Below are positions 1 to 8,663 of a stretch of DNA of 64,000 nucleotides, one piece after another. The notes below the pieces were generated by a model. The model made no database searches. It was not told the DNA's origin and worked only from the letters and a program-made list of their open reading frames with translations. Position numbers and translations under genes: made by a program. The first letter of the stretch is position 1. Each line of letters starts with the position of its first letter. The stretch covers positions 1 to 64,000 of the forward strand of contig NZ_JADGEW010000006.1 of the NCBI RefSeq assembly GCF_016744155.1, in the 5' to 3' direction. This stretch comes from Amphritea sp. (GTDB lineage Bacteria; Pseudomonadota; Gammaproteobacteria; Pseudomonadales; Balneatricaceae).

Positions 1-1
1 A

Positions 2-1096
2 GAAGTAGAACCTGCTCGTGCTAAAGCTGAAGCGCTGGGCGTTAAAGAGATCTACATTGAAGACTTGCGTGAAGAGTTTGTCCGCGACTTCGTATTCCCT
101 ATGTTCCGTGCGAATACCATCTACGAAGGTGAGTATCTGCTGGGTACTTCAATCGCTCGTCCACTGATCGCCAAGCGTCTTATTGAGATCGCTAACGAGA
201 CCGGCGCTGATGCTATCTCACATGGCGCGACCGGTAAGGGTAACGATCAAATTCGCTTTGAGTTGGGCGCATACGCACTGAAGCCTGGCGTTGAAGTCAT
301 TGCGCCATGGCGTGAATGGGATCTGACTTCCCGTGAAACCCTGATGAAATACTGTGAAGAGCATGATATTCCAGTTGATTTCTCCAGCAACAAGAAGAAG
401 AAATCTCCGTACTCTATGGACGCTAACCTGCTGCACATCTCTTATGAGGGTGACATTCTGGAAGATCCATGGGCTGAAGCTGAAGATGATATGTGGCGTT
501 GGTCTGTATCTCCTGAGGAAGCTCCTGATAAAGCGACCTATATGGAGCTGACTTATGAGAAGGGCGATATCGTTGCTATCGATGGTAAAGCGATGAGCCC
601 GGCTACTGTTCTCGAGTACCTGAATAAGGTTGGTGGTGAGAACGGTATCGGTCGTCTGGATATTGTTGAGAACCGTTTTGTCGGTATGAAGTCCCGTGGT
701 TGTTATGAAACCCCAGGGGGCACTATCATGCTGCGTGCACACCGTGCCATTGAATCCATTACATTGGATCGTGAGGCTGCGCATCTTAAAGATGAGTTGA
801 TGCCTCGTTATGCTAAAGTTATCTATAATGGTTTTTGGTGGTCTGAAGAGCGTAAAATGCTTCAGAATATGATCGATGCATCTCAGCGTTATGTTAACGG
901 TGATGTTCGTCTGAAACTGTACAAGGGCAATGTAACAGTGGTTGGACGTCGTTCCGATGACACATTGTTTGATGAAAACATCGCTACATTTGAGGATGAT
1001 GCAGGCTCTTACGATCAAAAAGATGCAGCTGGCTTTATTAAACTGAATGCGCTGCGTATGCGTATTGAAGCAGGTAAGGGCCGCGATCTATCATAA
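2..1096 (+). CDS. argG: Argininosuccinate synthase, 5' end cut off by window
   Basis: Joins citrulline and aspartate using ATP to make argininosuccinate, the penultimate step of arginine synthesis, in the cytosol. The frame is open from base 2 with no start, so about 364 residues are visible and roughly the first 40, including the N-terminal nucleotide-binding loop, lie outside the window. The visible part has the family stretches GTSIARP and [10 protein letters not shown], which bind substrates. An ATG at 65 falls inside the conserved domain and is not the real start. A strong hairpin terminator follows 33 bases after the stop, so the gene ends its transcript here. Confidence 0.96.
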   Translation, partial: EVEPARAKAEALGVKEIYIEDLREEFVRDFVFPMFRANTIYEGEYLLGTSIARPLIAKRLIEIANETGADAISHGATGKGNDQIRFELGAYALKPGVEVIAPWREWDLTSRETLMKYCEEHDIPVDFSSNKKKKSPYSMDANLLHISYEGDILEDPWAEAEDDMWRWSVSPEEAPDKATYMELTYEKGDIVAIDGKAMSPATVLEYLNKVGGENGIGRLDIVENRFVGMKSRGCYETPGGTIMLRAHRAIESITLDREAAHLKDELMPRYAKVIYNGFWWSEERKMLQNMIDASQRYVNGDVRLKLYKGNVTVVGRRSDDTLFDENIATFEDDAGSYDQKDAAGFIKLNALRMRIEAGKGRDLS

Positions 1097-1129
1097 GTCG
1101 GTCTTTTGATCTGTATCGGTAAACCGAAA

Positions 1130-1162
1130 GCCTCGTTATGTCACCATAACGGGGCTTTTTTG
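1130..1162 (+). terminator. Rho-independent terminator after argG
   Basis: An 11-base stem (1130-1140 with 1145-1155, one G-U type mismatch) with a 4-base loop is followed by six T. It directly follows argG. Confidence 0.9.
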
Positions 1163-1242
1163 TGCCTTAATCCCGTGGGTAGCGCTTTGATAATTGTCTG
1201 ATTTATATGATACTTTGATATACGTCCCTTAATGTAGAGTTT

Positions 1243-2832
1243 ATGGAAATCAGCTACTCAGATAAGTCAGTACTGATTGTTGATAATCGCCTGGAAGATC
1301 TTGCTGAACTCAAGATGATCCTGGGGAGCATGGGCGTGTCTAAAATTCAGGTCGCCTCCTCAGTTAATATGGCTCTGGTTCTGCTGCGGGAGCTGCAATT
1401 TGATCTCTGTTTTGTTGTTTATGATCTGGGAAAAGATCACAAGAACGGACTACAGCTGATTCAAGAAGCAACGGCTGAGGGAATCCGTAAGTTTTCTACT
1501 ATCTTTACACTTGTTGTTGATCCGGAGCGTTCTAAACTTTTATTTGGTTCACTGGACAGCTCCCCAGATACCTACATATCTAAACCTTATGCTGAGCCTA
1601 AACTTCGTTTTCGTATTGAAAAGATTATGCGGATCAGAGAAGTGTTGTTGCCGCTGGAAGAACAACTGGACCAGGGTGAACTACAAGCGGCGCTGGAGAT
1701 GTGTGGCAAGCTGATTCAAGGTTATCCGGGGCTGCATATGTATATTCAGCGGTTACGGGGAATTATTCTTCTTGAGTTGGGCCTTTACTCAGAAGCGGTA
1801 CACCTGTTTGAAACTATTGTTGCTCAAAGAGACCAGCCCTGGGCCAGGGTAGGTCTGGGAATGTCCTTGTGCCATCTGGGTCATTATCTGAGCGCCCGTC
1901 ACGCTTTGCAGCATGTAATTGATGAGTCCCATTTTTGTGTTGAAGCCTATACCTGGCTGGCCAGAACGTATAAAGCGTTGGGGGAACGGGGTGAAGCGAT
2001 TGGACTGTTGCGCAAGGCAATTATGCTGCAGCCGACGGTGTCTGAATTACAGGGGGGGCTCGGTAGTTTGGCGGGGCAAAATCAGGAATGGAATGTTGCG
2101 ATAGAGGCCTATGATAGCGCTATCCGATATGCACGTAATAGCTGTTTTCAATCAGACGAATACTATTTCAGTCTGGTTGCTGCTTTGTTAGCGCGGGATA
2201 AATTTGATAGCGAGATTGAAGAACATGCTATCAGGACGCTTGAAGATGTGGTGCTGGCTTTTCCGGAAGAGCCAATTGTTCAGTTTAAATCCCGTCTTAT
2301 GGTCGCTCAGGTCTACCATAAAAGTGGGTCTTCAGATCGGGCTAATCTTGCGGCCAGGAGTGCATTTGATCTTTTTTGCGGGTTGGAACTGACCGAGAAG
2401 GCGGAGTGGGTTGAGCCATTTCTTGAAGGAATGGAGGGGACCGCTGTTGCCGCAGACGCTCAGGCGATGAAGCAGCAAGTGAATCGGGACAGTGCAGCGC
2501 TTGAGTGGGGGAAACTAAACCTTCAGGGGATGCTGGCTTATCGAAAGAAAGAGTACCGCAAAGCGCTGGGGTTCTTTGTGCGTGCTGATGGGATTTTACC
2601 GAACAATCCCAGTCTGACATTGAATTTAGTGCAGACGGCTCTGGAGCAGGCTCGGCATCCCGGTCCAGAATGTCATGAGTTACTGCTGCAGTGTGATAAT
2701 GCAATGTATAGCATTAATTATGGTTCTTTGAGTGTGCGACAGCAGAAGCGTTATCTCTCTCTGTCCGATCGTTGCGCTGAGATGATTCGCTCTAAGGCGC
2801 AGTTAAAGCATGAGACTGAAACCGGTCTTTGA
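1243..2832 (+). CDS. Response regulator with receiver domain and TPR repeats
   Basis: A 529-residue cytosolic protein. Residues 8-130 form a CheY-like receiver: VLIVDN near residue 10 with acidic D14, a likely phospho-acceptor D61 in the YDLGK stretch, and the conserved lysine in the SKPY motif near residue 123. The rest, from about residue 150 to 500, is helical with tetratricopeptide-like repeats (for example EAVHLF, GEAIGLL and KALGFF units). There is no DNA-binding or enzymatic output domain, so it probably acts by protein contacts, as REC-TPR proteins do. No sensor kinase lies beside it. The partner and signal are unknown. ATG start with a weak ribosome site. Confidence 0.8.
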   Translation: MEISYSDKSVLIVDNRLEDLAELKMILGSMGVSKIQVASSVNMALVLLRELQFDLCFVVYDLGKDHKNGLQLIQEATAEGIRKFSTIFTLVVDPERSKLLFGSLDSSPDTYISKPYAEPKLRFRIEKIMRIREVLLPLEEQLDQGELQAALEMCGKLIQGYPGLHMYIQRLRGIILLELGLYSEAVHLFETIVAQRDQPWARVGLGMSLCHLGHYLSARHALQHVIDESHFCVEAYTWLARTYKALGERGEAIGLLRKAIMLQPTVSELQGGLGSLAGQNQEWNVAIEAYDSAIRYARNSCFQSDEYYFSLVAALLARDKFDSEIEEHAIRTLEDVVLAFPEEPIVQFKSRLMVAQVYHKSGSSDRANLAARSAFDLFCGLELTEKAEWVEPFLEGMEGTAVAADAQAMKQQVNRDSAALEWGKLNLQGMLAYRKKEYRKALGFFVRADGILPNNPSLTLNLVQTALEQARHPGPECHELLLQCDNAMYSINYGSLSVRQQKRYLSLSDRCAEMIRSKAQLKHETETGL

Positions 2833-2860
2833 GTCTCATGCTTCTTCTAATTAGCTTAAA

Positions 2861-3214
2861 TTAGATAGTGTCATCATCAGTAAGAATAGAGTTCGCAAGA
2901 GAACGTTTTTCCGGGCTGGTATCGTAAGCTGAACGTGCGAGTTTACGGGTCAGGAGCTTCTGTTGCGCGGCTTCTGGAAGGTCAGTAAACAGGATGGTGT
3001 TTTTTGAGATTAATAGCTCGATAAGATCCTCAATGATTCGGCTGACATCAGCATCTGATTTTTCCAAAAACTCTTGAGGGCTGCTAGCTTCATTGCTGTT
3101 GGATAGGAAGCTTACAACTTCAGGATCAGTTATATCCGCTACGGCAGAGTTGCCAACCTGATGCATTGACAGAGAAGTGATCTGTCCCTGTTCATTTCTG
3201 ATTGCGTAGAGCAT
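2861..3214 (-). CDS. Small conserved protein often named 'tryptophan synthase beta-like'
   Basis: A 117-residue acidic cytosolic protein of a family common in Pseudomonas relatives that is often mislabelled as tryptophan synthase beta-like. It shows the family signature: an N-terminal MLYAIRNEQGQI strand segment and a C-terminal helix with LIELLISKNTILFTDLP followed by AAQQKLL and a basic patch. The frame stays open to 3355, but the upstream part looks non-coding and the family begins at MLYAIR, so ATG 3214 is chosen; its ribosome site is weak. Function is unknown. It lies between a plus-strand regulator and the divergent mevalonate operon. Confidence 0.7.
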   Translation of the reverse strand: MLYAIRNEQGQITSLSMHQVGNSAVADITDPEVVSFLSNSNEASSPQEFLEKSDADVSRIIEDLIELLISKNTILFTDLPEAAQQKLLTRKLARSAYDTSPEKRSLANSILTDDDTI

Positions 3215-3313
3215 ATCCTGATTTCCGCTGTTGTCTGGTTTAGTAAAGGCGCAAGTATGGCTGGGGTTATTCTGGGTGGTCAAGTCTGAACTGGCAGATT
3301 GAGTACAAAAGGT

Positions 3314-3346
3314 AAGGCCTGCTGAATTACTCACCCGACAGGCCTT
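3314..3346. repeat. Inverted repeat abutting the mevalonate promoter
   Basis: AAGGCCTG at 3314-3321 is mirrored by CAGGCCTT at 3339-3346 with 17 bases between. The right arm touches the putative -35 box of the mevalonate operon. It could be an operator or a terminator for minus-strand RNA; neither is proven. Confidence 0.45.
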
Positions 3347-3374
3347 TGATTGCATATTAAGCAGCGGCTATATA
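3346..3374 (+). promoter_or_regulatory. Putative sigma-70 promoter of the mevalonate operon
   Basis: TTGATT at 3346-3351 and TATATA at 3369-3374 are 17 bases apart. Transcription would start near 3381, giving a leader of about 87 bases with no evident leader peptide. Position and spacing fit, but the -35 is only moderately good. Confidence 0.5.
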
Positions 3375-3403
3375 AAATCCCCACTCAATACGAGCTTCCT
3401 AAA

Positions 3404-3451
3404 GGGGTGCAGTGCAGATCAATCCAAAATTGATCGCGGCAGCCCTTTTTT
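3404..3451 (+). terminator. Terminator-shaped hairpin in the mevalonate leader (candidate attenuator)
   Basis: The inner stem is perfect: GATCAAT (3417-3423) with ATTGATC (3429-3435) and a 5-base loop. An outer stem pairs GGGGTGC (3404-3410) with GCAGCCC (3439-3445) with one G-G mismatch. Six T follow at 3446-3451. It ends 16 bases before the mvaA ATG. The nearest plus-strand gene upstream ends at 2832 with a minus-strand gene between, so premature termination of the operon's own leader, or a short leader RNA, is the simplest reading (inference). Confidence 0.6.
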
Positions 3452-3467
3452 ATTGTGTCGAGAGATT

Positions 3468-4505
3468 ATGAAATCCCATAAAGTTCAGCAAGCCCCCATT
3501 CCTATGCGGACAGTAGGTCCGATTAAAATTAGTGGGCATGTCCTTAACGAAAAGATAGCGGTACCACTGGCTACTTATGAAACTCCTCTTTGGCCCTCTG
3601 TTGGCCGGGGAGCCCGAATCTCGGTGCTGGCAGAGGAGGGAATTAAAACGACGGTTATTGATGAGCGGATGAGTCGCTCTATTCTGCTGGAAGCTGATGA
3701 CGCTTTAGAGGCGCTTAAAGCGCTTGAATCGATTAAAGCCCGTAAAGATGATCTTAACGAGGTTGTAGCAACAAGCAGTCGTTTCGCAAAATTAATCGAT
3801 ATGAACAGTCAGATTGTCGCCAATCTGATCTACCTGAGACTTGAATTTAATACCGGTGATGCGTCGGGGCATAATATGGTGACTAATGCCGCCGATAAGT
3901 TGATTCCCTGGATTCTTGAAGAGTACCCACAGCTTCGCTATTCATCTATTTCTGCTAATTACTGTTCCGATAAGAAGGCCACAGCGGTTAACGGTATTCT
4001 CGGTCGCGGTAAGTATGTAGTGAGTGAGATTTTGATCCCCCGGGATGTTTGCGAGCGACGCCTTAAGACTACACCTGAAAAAGTGGTTGATCTTAATATT
4101 AAGAAAAACCTGATTGGTACTATTGTGGCGGGTGGCTTACGCAGTGCGAATGCCCACTTTGCTAATATGTTATTGGCGTTTTACCTGGCGACGGGGCAGG
4201 ATGCCGCTAATATTATTGAAGGCTCGCAGGGTATTGTGCACGCGGAAGTACGTGGCGGAGACCTGTATTTCTCATGCACATTGCCCAACCTTATTATGGG
4301 TAGTGTGGGTAACGGTAAGGGAATCGACTTTGTTGAGGAAAATCTCCGTAAGCTAGGTTGTAAAGATGACCGGGAACCGGGCGCGAATGCACGTCGTTTG
4401 GCGGCTATCTGCGCTGCGACGGTACTCTGTGGAGAGCTTTCTTTGATGGCGGCTCAGACCAACCCGGGTGAGTTGATGGAATCTCACCTTAAAATGGAAC
4501 GCTGA
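3468..4505 (+). CDS. mvaA: Hydroxymethylglutaryl-CoA reductase, class I type
   Basis: Reduces HMG-CoA to mevalonate with two reduced nicotinamide cofactors. The 345-residue protein has the catalytic set in order: E38 in ATYE, the lysine of SDKK (169-170), D245 in GQDAA and H340 near the C-terminus in ESHLK. The nucleotide-binding stretch NTGDASGHNM (128-137) resembles the class I DAMGMNM motif. These features look like class I (archaeal or eukaryotic style) rather than the class II of cocci; this is judged by eye. ATG 3468 is preferred over an in-frame TTG at 3453 because a GAGAG site precedes it. First gene of the mevalonate operon; its stop overlaps the next start. Confidence 0.93.
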   Translation: MKSHKVQQAPIPMRTVGPIKISGHVLNEKIAVPLATYETPLWPSVGRGARISVLAEEGIKTTVIDERMSRSILLEADDALEALKALESIKARKDDLNEVVATSSRFAKLIDMNSQIVANLIYLRLEFNTGDASGHNMVTNAADKLIPWILEEYPQLRYSSISANYCSDKKATAVNGILGRGKYVVSEILIPRDVCERRLKTTPEKVVDLNIKKNLIGTIVAGGLRSANAHFANMLLAFYLATGQDAANIIEGSQGIVHAEVRGGDLYFSCTLPNLIMGSVGNGKGIDFVEENLRKLGCKDDREPGANARRLAAICAATVLCGELSLMAAQTNPGELMESHLKMER

Positions 4506-5536
4506 TGTCTGATCAGACTAATGATCGAAAGATAGAACATATCAGGGCAATTGAAAACGATCCGTTAACAGATCGGGATGGGCGCTATTTTGATCAAATC
4601 CAGCTGAGCCACCGAGCACTGCCAAATCTAGCGTTGGATAGTATTGATACTTCGGTTGAGTTTCTCGGGAAGAAGCTGAGTTTTCCACTGCTTATCTCTT
4701 CGATGACCGGTGGTGACCATACGCTGATTAAAACTATCAATCGTAATCTGGCGGAAGCAGCTGAGCGCACCGGAGTTGCATTAGCGGTGGGCTCTCAGCG
4801 TGTTATGTTTACCCAGCCAGCGTCCCGTGAAAGTTTTGATCTGCGCCGTTATGCGCCTAGTACTGTGTTGCTGGGTAACATAGGAGCGGTACAGCTTAAT
4901 TATGGTTTTTCTTTGGAGCAGTGTCAGCAGGCGGTAGAGCTGTTAGGGGCTGACGGGCTATATTTGCATCTCAATCCACTGCAGGAAGCGGTACAGCCGG
5001 AAGGTGATACCGATTTTTCTGAACTTCAGGCAAAAATTGCCGCAGTTTCAGCGGGTCTGAATGTGCCTGTTCTACTAAAAGAGGTAGGGGCAGGGCTTTC
5101 TCCGCAGGATATCGAGGCGGGTCTGTCCGCCGGTATCAAGTGGTTTGATCTGGCGGGTTGCGGCGGTACCTCCTGGAGTAGAATAGAGCATCATCGGGGT
5201 GCGGATAGGGGTGATGATCTGGGGCTTTGTTTCCAGGATTGGGGTATTCCCACTCCTCAGGCGCTAAAATTGGCCCAACCCTATCAAAATAGTGCAGGTT
5301 TCATCGCTAGCGGCGGTCTCAGGGATGGGATTGATATGGTTAAATCTGTTATACTCGGCGCCTCGCTGTGCGGCATGGCCGCTCCCTTCCTCAAACCCGC
5401 GATGGATTCTGCGGATTCTGTGGTTAAGGTGATAGAACAGCGCCGGCGTGAATTCACCACAGCGATGTTTTTGCTGGGCATGCCGGATGTGAATAGTTTA
5501 TTTATGAATCGGGCTCTCATTCTGGGCGAGCGTTGA
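4505..5536 (+). CDS. fni: Type 2 isopentenyl-diphosphate isomerase (FMN-dependent)
   Basis: Interconverts IPP and DMAPP using reduced FMN and Mg. The 343-residue TIM-barrel has the family marks: SSMTGG (65-70), the phosphate and metal loop NPLQE (157-161, with Q160 the expected catalytic residue and E161 a metal ligand), LKEVG (191-195), DLAGCGGTSW (215-224) and the FMN phosphate loop SGGLRDG (269-275). The start overlaps the mvaA stop in a TGATG arrangement, showing translational coupling. It provides the DMAPP that a mevalonate route cannot make directly, so the operon is self-sufficient for both C5 units. Confidence 0.95.
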   Translation: MSDQTNDRKIEHIRAIENDPLTDRDGRYFDQIQLSHRALPNLALDSIDTSVEFLGKKLSFPLLISSMTGGDHTLIKTINRNLAEAAERTGVALAVGSQRVMFTQPASRESFDLRRYAPSTVLLGNIGAVQLNYGFSLEQCQQAVELLGADGLYLHLNPLQEAVQPEGDTDFSELQAKIAAVSAGLNVPVLLKEVGAGLSPQDIEAGLSAGIKWFDLAGCGGTSWSRIEHHRGADRGDDLGLCFQDWGIPTPQALKLAQPYQNSAGFIASGGLRDGIDMVKSVILGASLCGMAAPFLKPAMDSADSVVKVIEQRRREFTTAMFLLGMPDVNSLFMNRALILGER

Positions 5537-5551
5537 GGATTTTAAGTACGT

Positions 5552-6718
5552 ATGTCCGTCGGTATTGATGAAATCAGCTTTTACACCTCTAATTATTTTC
5601 TGGATCTGAAGAACCTTGCAACGGTTCAGGAAATTGATGCTGAAAAGTATTATCAGGGGATAGGCCAAGAAAAAATGGGCATGCCTGCCCCGGATGAAGA
5701 TGTAGTGACTATGGCTGCAAACGCTGCCCTGCCTCTCATAGAGCGGGTGGGTACAGATGCTATCAGCACTGTGATGTTTGCGACCGAGACTGGTATCGAT
5801 CAGTCAAAGTCTGCTGGTGTCTACGTTCACCGTTTGCTTGGTTTAACGCCGAATTGTCGCGTCGTTGAACTGAAACAGGCATGTTATAGCGCCACCGCAG
5901 CGATCCAGATGGCTTGTGCTCTTGTTGCTCGCCAGCCGGAAACGAAAGTGCTGGTGATTGCGTCAGATGTTGCCCGCTATGATTTGGGTACTTCCGGTGA
6001 GGCGACTCAGGGCTGTGGTGCTGTTGCGATGCTGATTACAGCGAACCCTCGTCTGGTTGAACTGGACCCCGAGGTCGGCAACCACACCGAAGATGTGATG
6101 GACTTTTGGCGCCCTAACTACCGTTCTACCGCACTGGTTGATGGTAAGTACTCCACTAAAATTTATTTGAAATCGCTGAAATATGCCTGGGCTCACTTCC
6201 GTGAAGTCAGCTCGGTGGCGTTTAGTGATATGCAACATTTCTGCTACCACCTGCCTTTTACCCGTATGGCTCAAAAGGCACATAAGCATCTGGCGCGTAT
6301 TAATCAGAGTAATCTGACACCCGAGCTGCTGGATCTTCAGGTAGAAGATACCCTGTTATATAACCGTATCATCGGTAATAGTTACACCGCATCGATGTAT
6401 ATTGGCCTGGCGTCACTGCTGGAAAACTGTAAGCAAAATCTGGCCGGTAACCGGGTAGGTTTTTTCAGTTACGGTTCCGGTTGCGTTGCAGAGTTTTTCT
6501 CAGGCACGGTTGTTGCCGGTTACGAGAACTACCTGCACAAAGACCGTCACCAGTTGATGCTAGAGGCACGTAGCGAAGTCTCTTATGATGAATATCTGAA
6601 GCTTTATAATGATGTCGATCCGGTTGATGGTGGCGAGCATGTTAAGGCTGAAGGTACCACCGGGCGATTCCGTCTAGTGGGTATCTCCCATCATAAACGT
6701 GAATACATCTCCTGCTAA
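5552..6718 (+). CDS. mvaS: Hydroxymethylglutaryl-CoA synthase
   Basis: Condenses acetyl-CoA with acetoacetyl-CoA to HMG-CoA. The 388-residue thiolase-fold protein has the catalytic triad of the bacterial enzyme at the expected positions: E79 in ATETGID, C111 in KQACYSA and H233 in CYHLPF. Length matches the bacterial family (about 385-390). It lies 15 bases after fni and 12 before the kinase. No acetoacetyl-CoA thiolase is in this window, so that activity must come from elsewhere in the genome. Confidence 0.96.
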   Translation: MSVGIDEISFYTSNYFLDLKNLATVQEIDAEKYYQGIGQEKMGMPAPDEDVVTMAANAALPLIERVGTDAISTVMFATETGIDQSKSAGVYVHRLLGLTPNCRVVELKQACYSATAAIQMACALVARQPETKVLVIASDVARYDLGTSGEATQGCGAVAMLITANPRLVELDPEVGNHTEDVMDFWRPNYRSTALVDGKYSTKIYLKSLKYAWAHFREVSSVAFSDMQHFCYHLPFTRMAQKAHKHLARINQSNLTPELLDLQVEDTLLYNRIIGNSYTASMYIGLASLLENCKQNLAGNRVGFFSYGSGCVAEFFSGTVVAGYENYLHKDRHQLMLEARSEVSYDEYLKLYNDVDPVDGGEHVKAEGTTGRFRLVGISHHKREYISC

Positions 6719-6730
6719 GGAACCCTCTTC

Positions 6731-7732
6731 ATGAAGGCGTGTGCCCCGGGTAAGCTGATTCTCAGTGGTGAACACTCAGCAGTTTACGGGGCCCCGGCTA
6801 TCGCTTTGGCGGTAAACCGTTATATCAAATGCAATGCAGAACAGACTCAAACCGACGGCCTTAGTTGGCATCTGCCTGAAGCGGGTTGGCAAGGGCACAT
6901 CGGTTGGTCAGATCTGCGTCAGTTAGTCTCCTACCTCGATTATCGTTTTAGCCTCTTTGAAGCGGGTGAATTAACGGCCGGTGATATCCTTGAAGCGCCT
7001 CAGCAGTTGGCTTTGTATGCTTTGGGGCTGTGTCTGCCTGACGCTTCTCCTGAAACTGGATTGCAGCTGGAGATCTATTCTCAATTGCCGCTCGGATCAG
7101 GTATGGGTTCTTCCGCAGCGCTGGGTGCCGCGGTTACCTCTCTCGGTCAAAACCTCTTTTCTAAACCTTTCAATACCGCTGAGCTTTTTCAACGGGTGCG
7201 TTACTGTGAACGCCTGTGTCATGGGCGTGGCGGGCTCATCGATGCCGCGACCGTGAGTTATGGTGGTCTTGTGAAGGTCACTAACGGTCAGGTTCAGCCA
7301 TTGTCGCTACAGCTGGGTGCAGGTTGGTACTATATTCACAGTGGAACACCTGAAGCCGGCACCGGCGACTGTGTCGATTTTGTCCGTAGTCGTTTCGGCC
7401 AGTCTAGTATCTGGCAGGATTTTAGTGCGATTACCAAACAGCTGACGGATGCTATCGTTAAAGGTGATGACCCCCGTGAACTACTTAGGGAAAATCATCG
7501 CCTATTAACTCAGATCGGGGTAGTGCCAAAACCGGTCCAGCAGTTTATTGCTACGGTTGAACAATTGGGTGGTGCTGCGAAAGTGAGCGGAGCCGGTTCT
7601 GTTAAGGGTGTTGGGGCCGGTGCTTTGATCGCCTATTCTCCAGAGATCGACCTTGCAGAGCTTTGTGAACAAAACGGTTATTCAATCATGGCGATTGAAG
7701 AGGACAGTGAAGGAGCCCGTCTTGAAGATTAA
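6731..7732 (+). CDS. GHMP kinase, probable mevalonate kinase
   Basis: A 333-residue GHMP kinase likely to phosphorylate mevalonate at the C5 hydroxyl. It has the N-terminal APGKLILSGEHSAVYG (5-20), the ATP loop LPLGSGMGSSAALG (119-132), the likely catalytic D171 within HGRGGLIDAATVSYGG, and a C-terminal KVSGAGSVKGVG motif. The first and third motifs favour mevalonate kinase over phosphomevalonate kinase. The end overlaps the next gene by 11 bases. Assignment between the two operon kinases rests on motif reading only. Confidence 0.8.
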   Translation: MKACAPGKLILSGEHSAVYGAPAIALAVNRYIKCNAEQTQTDGLSWHLPEAGWQGHIGWSDLRQLVSYLDYRFSLFEAGELTAGDILEAPQQLALYALGLCLPDASPETGLQLEIYSQLPLGSGMGSSAALGAAVTSLGQNLFSKPFNTAELFQRVRYCERLCHGRGGLIDAATVSYGGLVKVTNGQVQPLSLQLGAGWYYIHSGTPEAGTGDCVDFVRSRFGQSSIWQDFSAITKQLTDAIVKGDDPRELLRENHRLLTQIGVVPKPVQQFIATVEQLGGAAKVSGAGSVKGVGAGALIAYSPEIDLAELCEQNGYSIMAIEEDSEGARLED

Positions 7733-8663
7733 AGTCACAGCCCCTGGTAGTCTGATGTTGATGGGGGAGCACGCAGTCTTGTTTGGGCAGCGGGCGCTGG
7801 CCTGTGCAGTGGACAAACGTATCGCGGTCACGCTAACTCCTCGCACAGATCGCAACGTTAATATCGATTCAGCTTTGGCTCAGTACCACTCGAGTCTTGA
7901 CCCGTTGAAGTCTGAGCCGGCGCTCAGTTTTGTTCTGGCCGCGATAGAGCGCCAGGCTGCACGGTTACCGAGTGGGTTCGATCTGCAGATACGTTCTGAA
8001 TTTTCTCATACCGTGGGGTTGGGTTCTTCTGCGGCGGTAACGGTGGCGGTTGTGACCGCGCTGCAAGCTTATACAGGCAGTAGGTGTGAAGATCAGCAGG
8101 CGCTGTTTAATGAAACCCTGGCGGTGGTCCATCAGGTGCAGGATGGTCGGGGGTCAGGTACCGATCTGGTAGCTGCGGTCTTTGGAGGTGTGGTTGGGTA
8201 TACCGTTGCCACTGCCGATACCGCCCCTCAGATACGGGCATTGCAGGGCATACCCACTATTAGCCTTTTTTACGTCGGTTATAAGATGAAAACCCCGGAT
8301 GTATTGAAGCGGGTTGAAGGCTTCTCGGCTCAGTCGCCGGAACTCTATGCTGAACTGTACCGCTTGATGGGGCAAACCGCCGAGCAAGCCGAATTGGCTG
8401 TGGATAACACGGACTGGCCGCAATTTGGTCGCCTGATGAATATCTACCAGGGACTAATGGATGCGCTGGGCGTAAATGACCGCAACCTGGCCGAGATAAT
8501 CTATGCATTAAGAAGTTCTCCAGATGTCCTTGGTGCCAAAATATCCGGTTCAGGCCTGGGTGATTGTGTTCTGGCTCTAGGGAACCCATCAGACTATCAG
8601 TTATCTTATGAACAAATACCTGTGGCTGTTTCTCAGAAGGGTGTGACCGTTGAATATATCTAA
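7722..8663 (+). CDS. GHMP kinase, candidate phosphomevalonate kinase
   Basis: A 313-residue GHMP kinase with TAPGSLMLMGEHAVLFG (6-22), the ATP loop HTVGLGSSAAV (96-106), GRGSGTDLVAAVFGG (142-156) and a C-terminal GAKISGSGLGDC. The N-terminus is mevalonate-kinase-like, but GSG-x-D recalls phosphomevalonate kinases; since the pathway needs that step and a probable mevalonate kinase lies upstream, phosphomevalonate kinase is inferred. The start is a TTG at 7722, chosen because AGGAG lies 6 bases before it and the homologous region begins there. It overlaps the previous gene by 11 bases, so it is probably translationally coupled. It could be a second mevalonate kinase or another mevalonate-phosphate kinase. 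Confidence 0.65.
   Translation: MKIKVTAPGSLMLMGEHAVLFGQRALACAVDKRIAVTLTPRTDRNVNIDSALAQYHSSLDPLKSEPALSFVLAAIERQAARLPSGFDLQIRSEFSHTVGLGSSAAVTVAVVTALQAYTGSRCEDQQALFNETLAVVHQVQDGRGSGTDLVAAVFGGVVGYTVATADTAPQIRALQGIPTISLFYVGYKMKTPDVLKRVEGFSAQSPELYAELYRLMGQTAEQAELAVDNTDWPQFGRLMNIYQGLMDALGVNDRNLAEIIYALRSSPDVLGAKISGSGLGDCVLALGNPSDYQLSYEQIPVAVSQKGVTVEYI

Noticed and set aside
218-1018. Long open frame of 266 codons on the minus strand inside argG
   Set aside because: It is antisense to a strongly conserved enzyme, has no ribosome site or family likeness, and its open length follows from the codon use of argG.
3453-3467. TTG start for HMG-CoA reductase
   Set aside because: The ATG at 3468 has a better site and the TTG lies almost on the terminator-like T-run.
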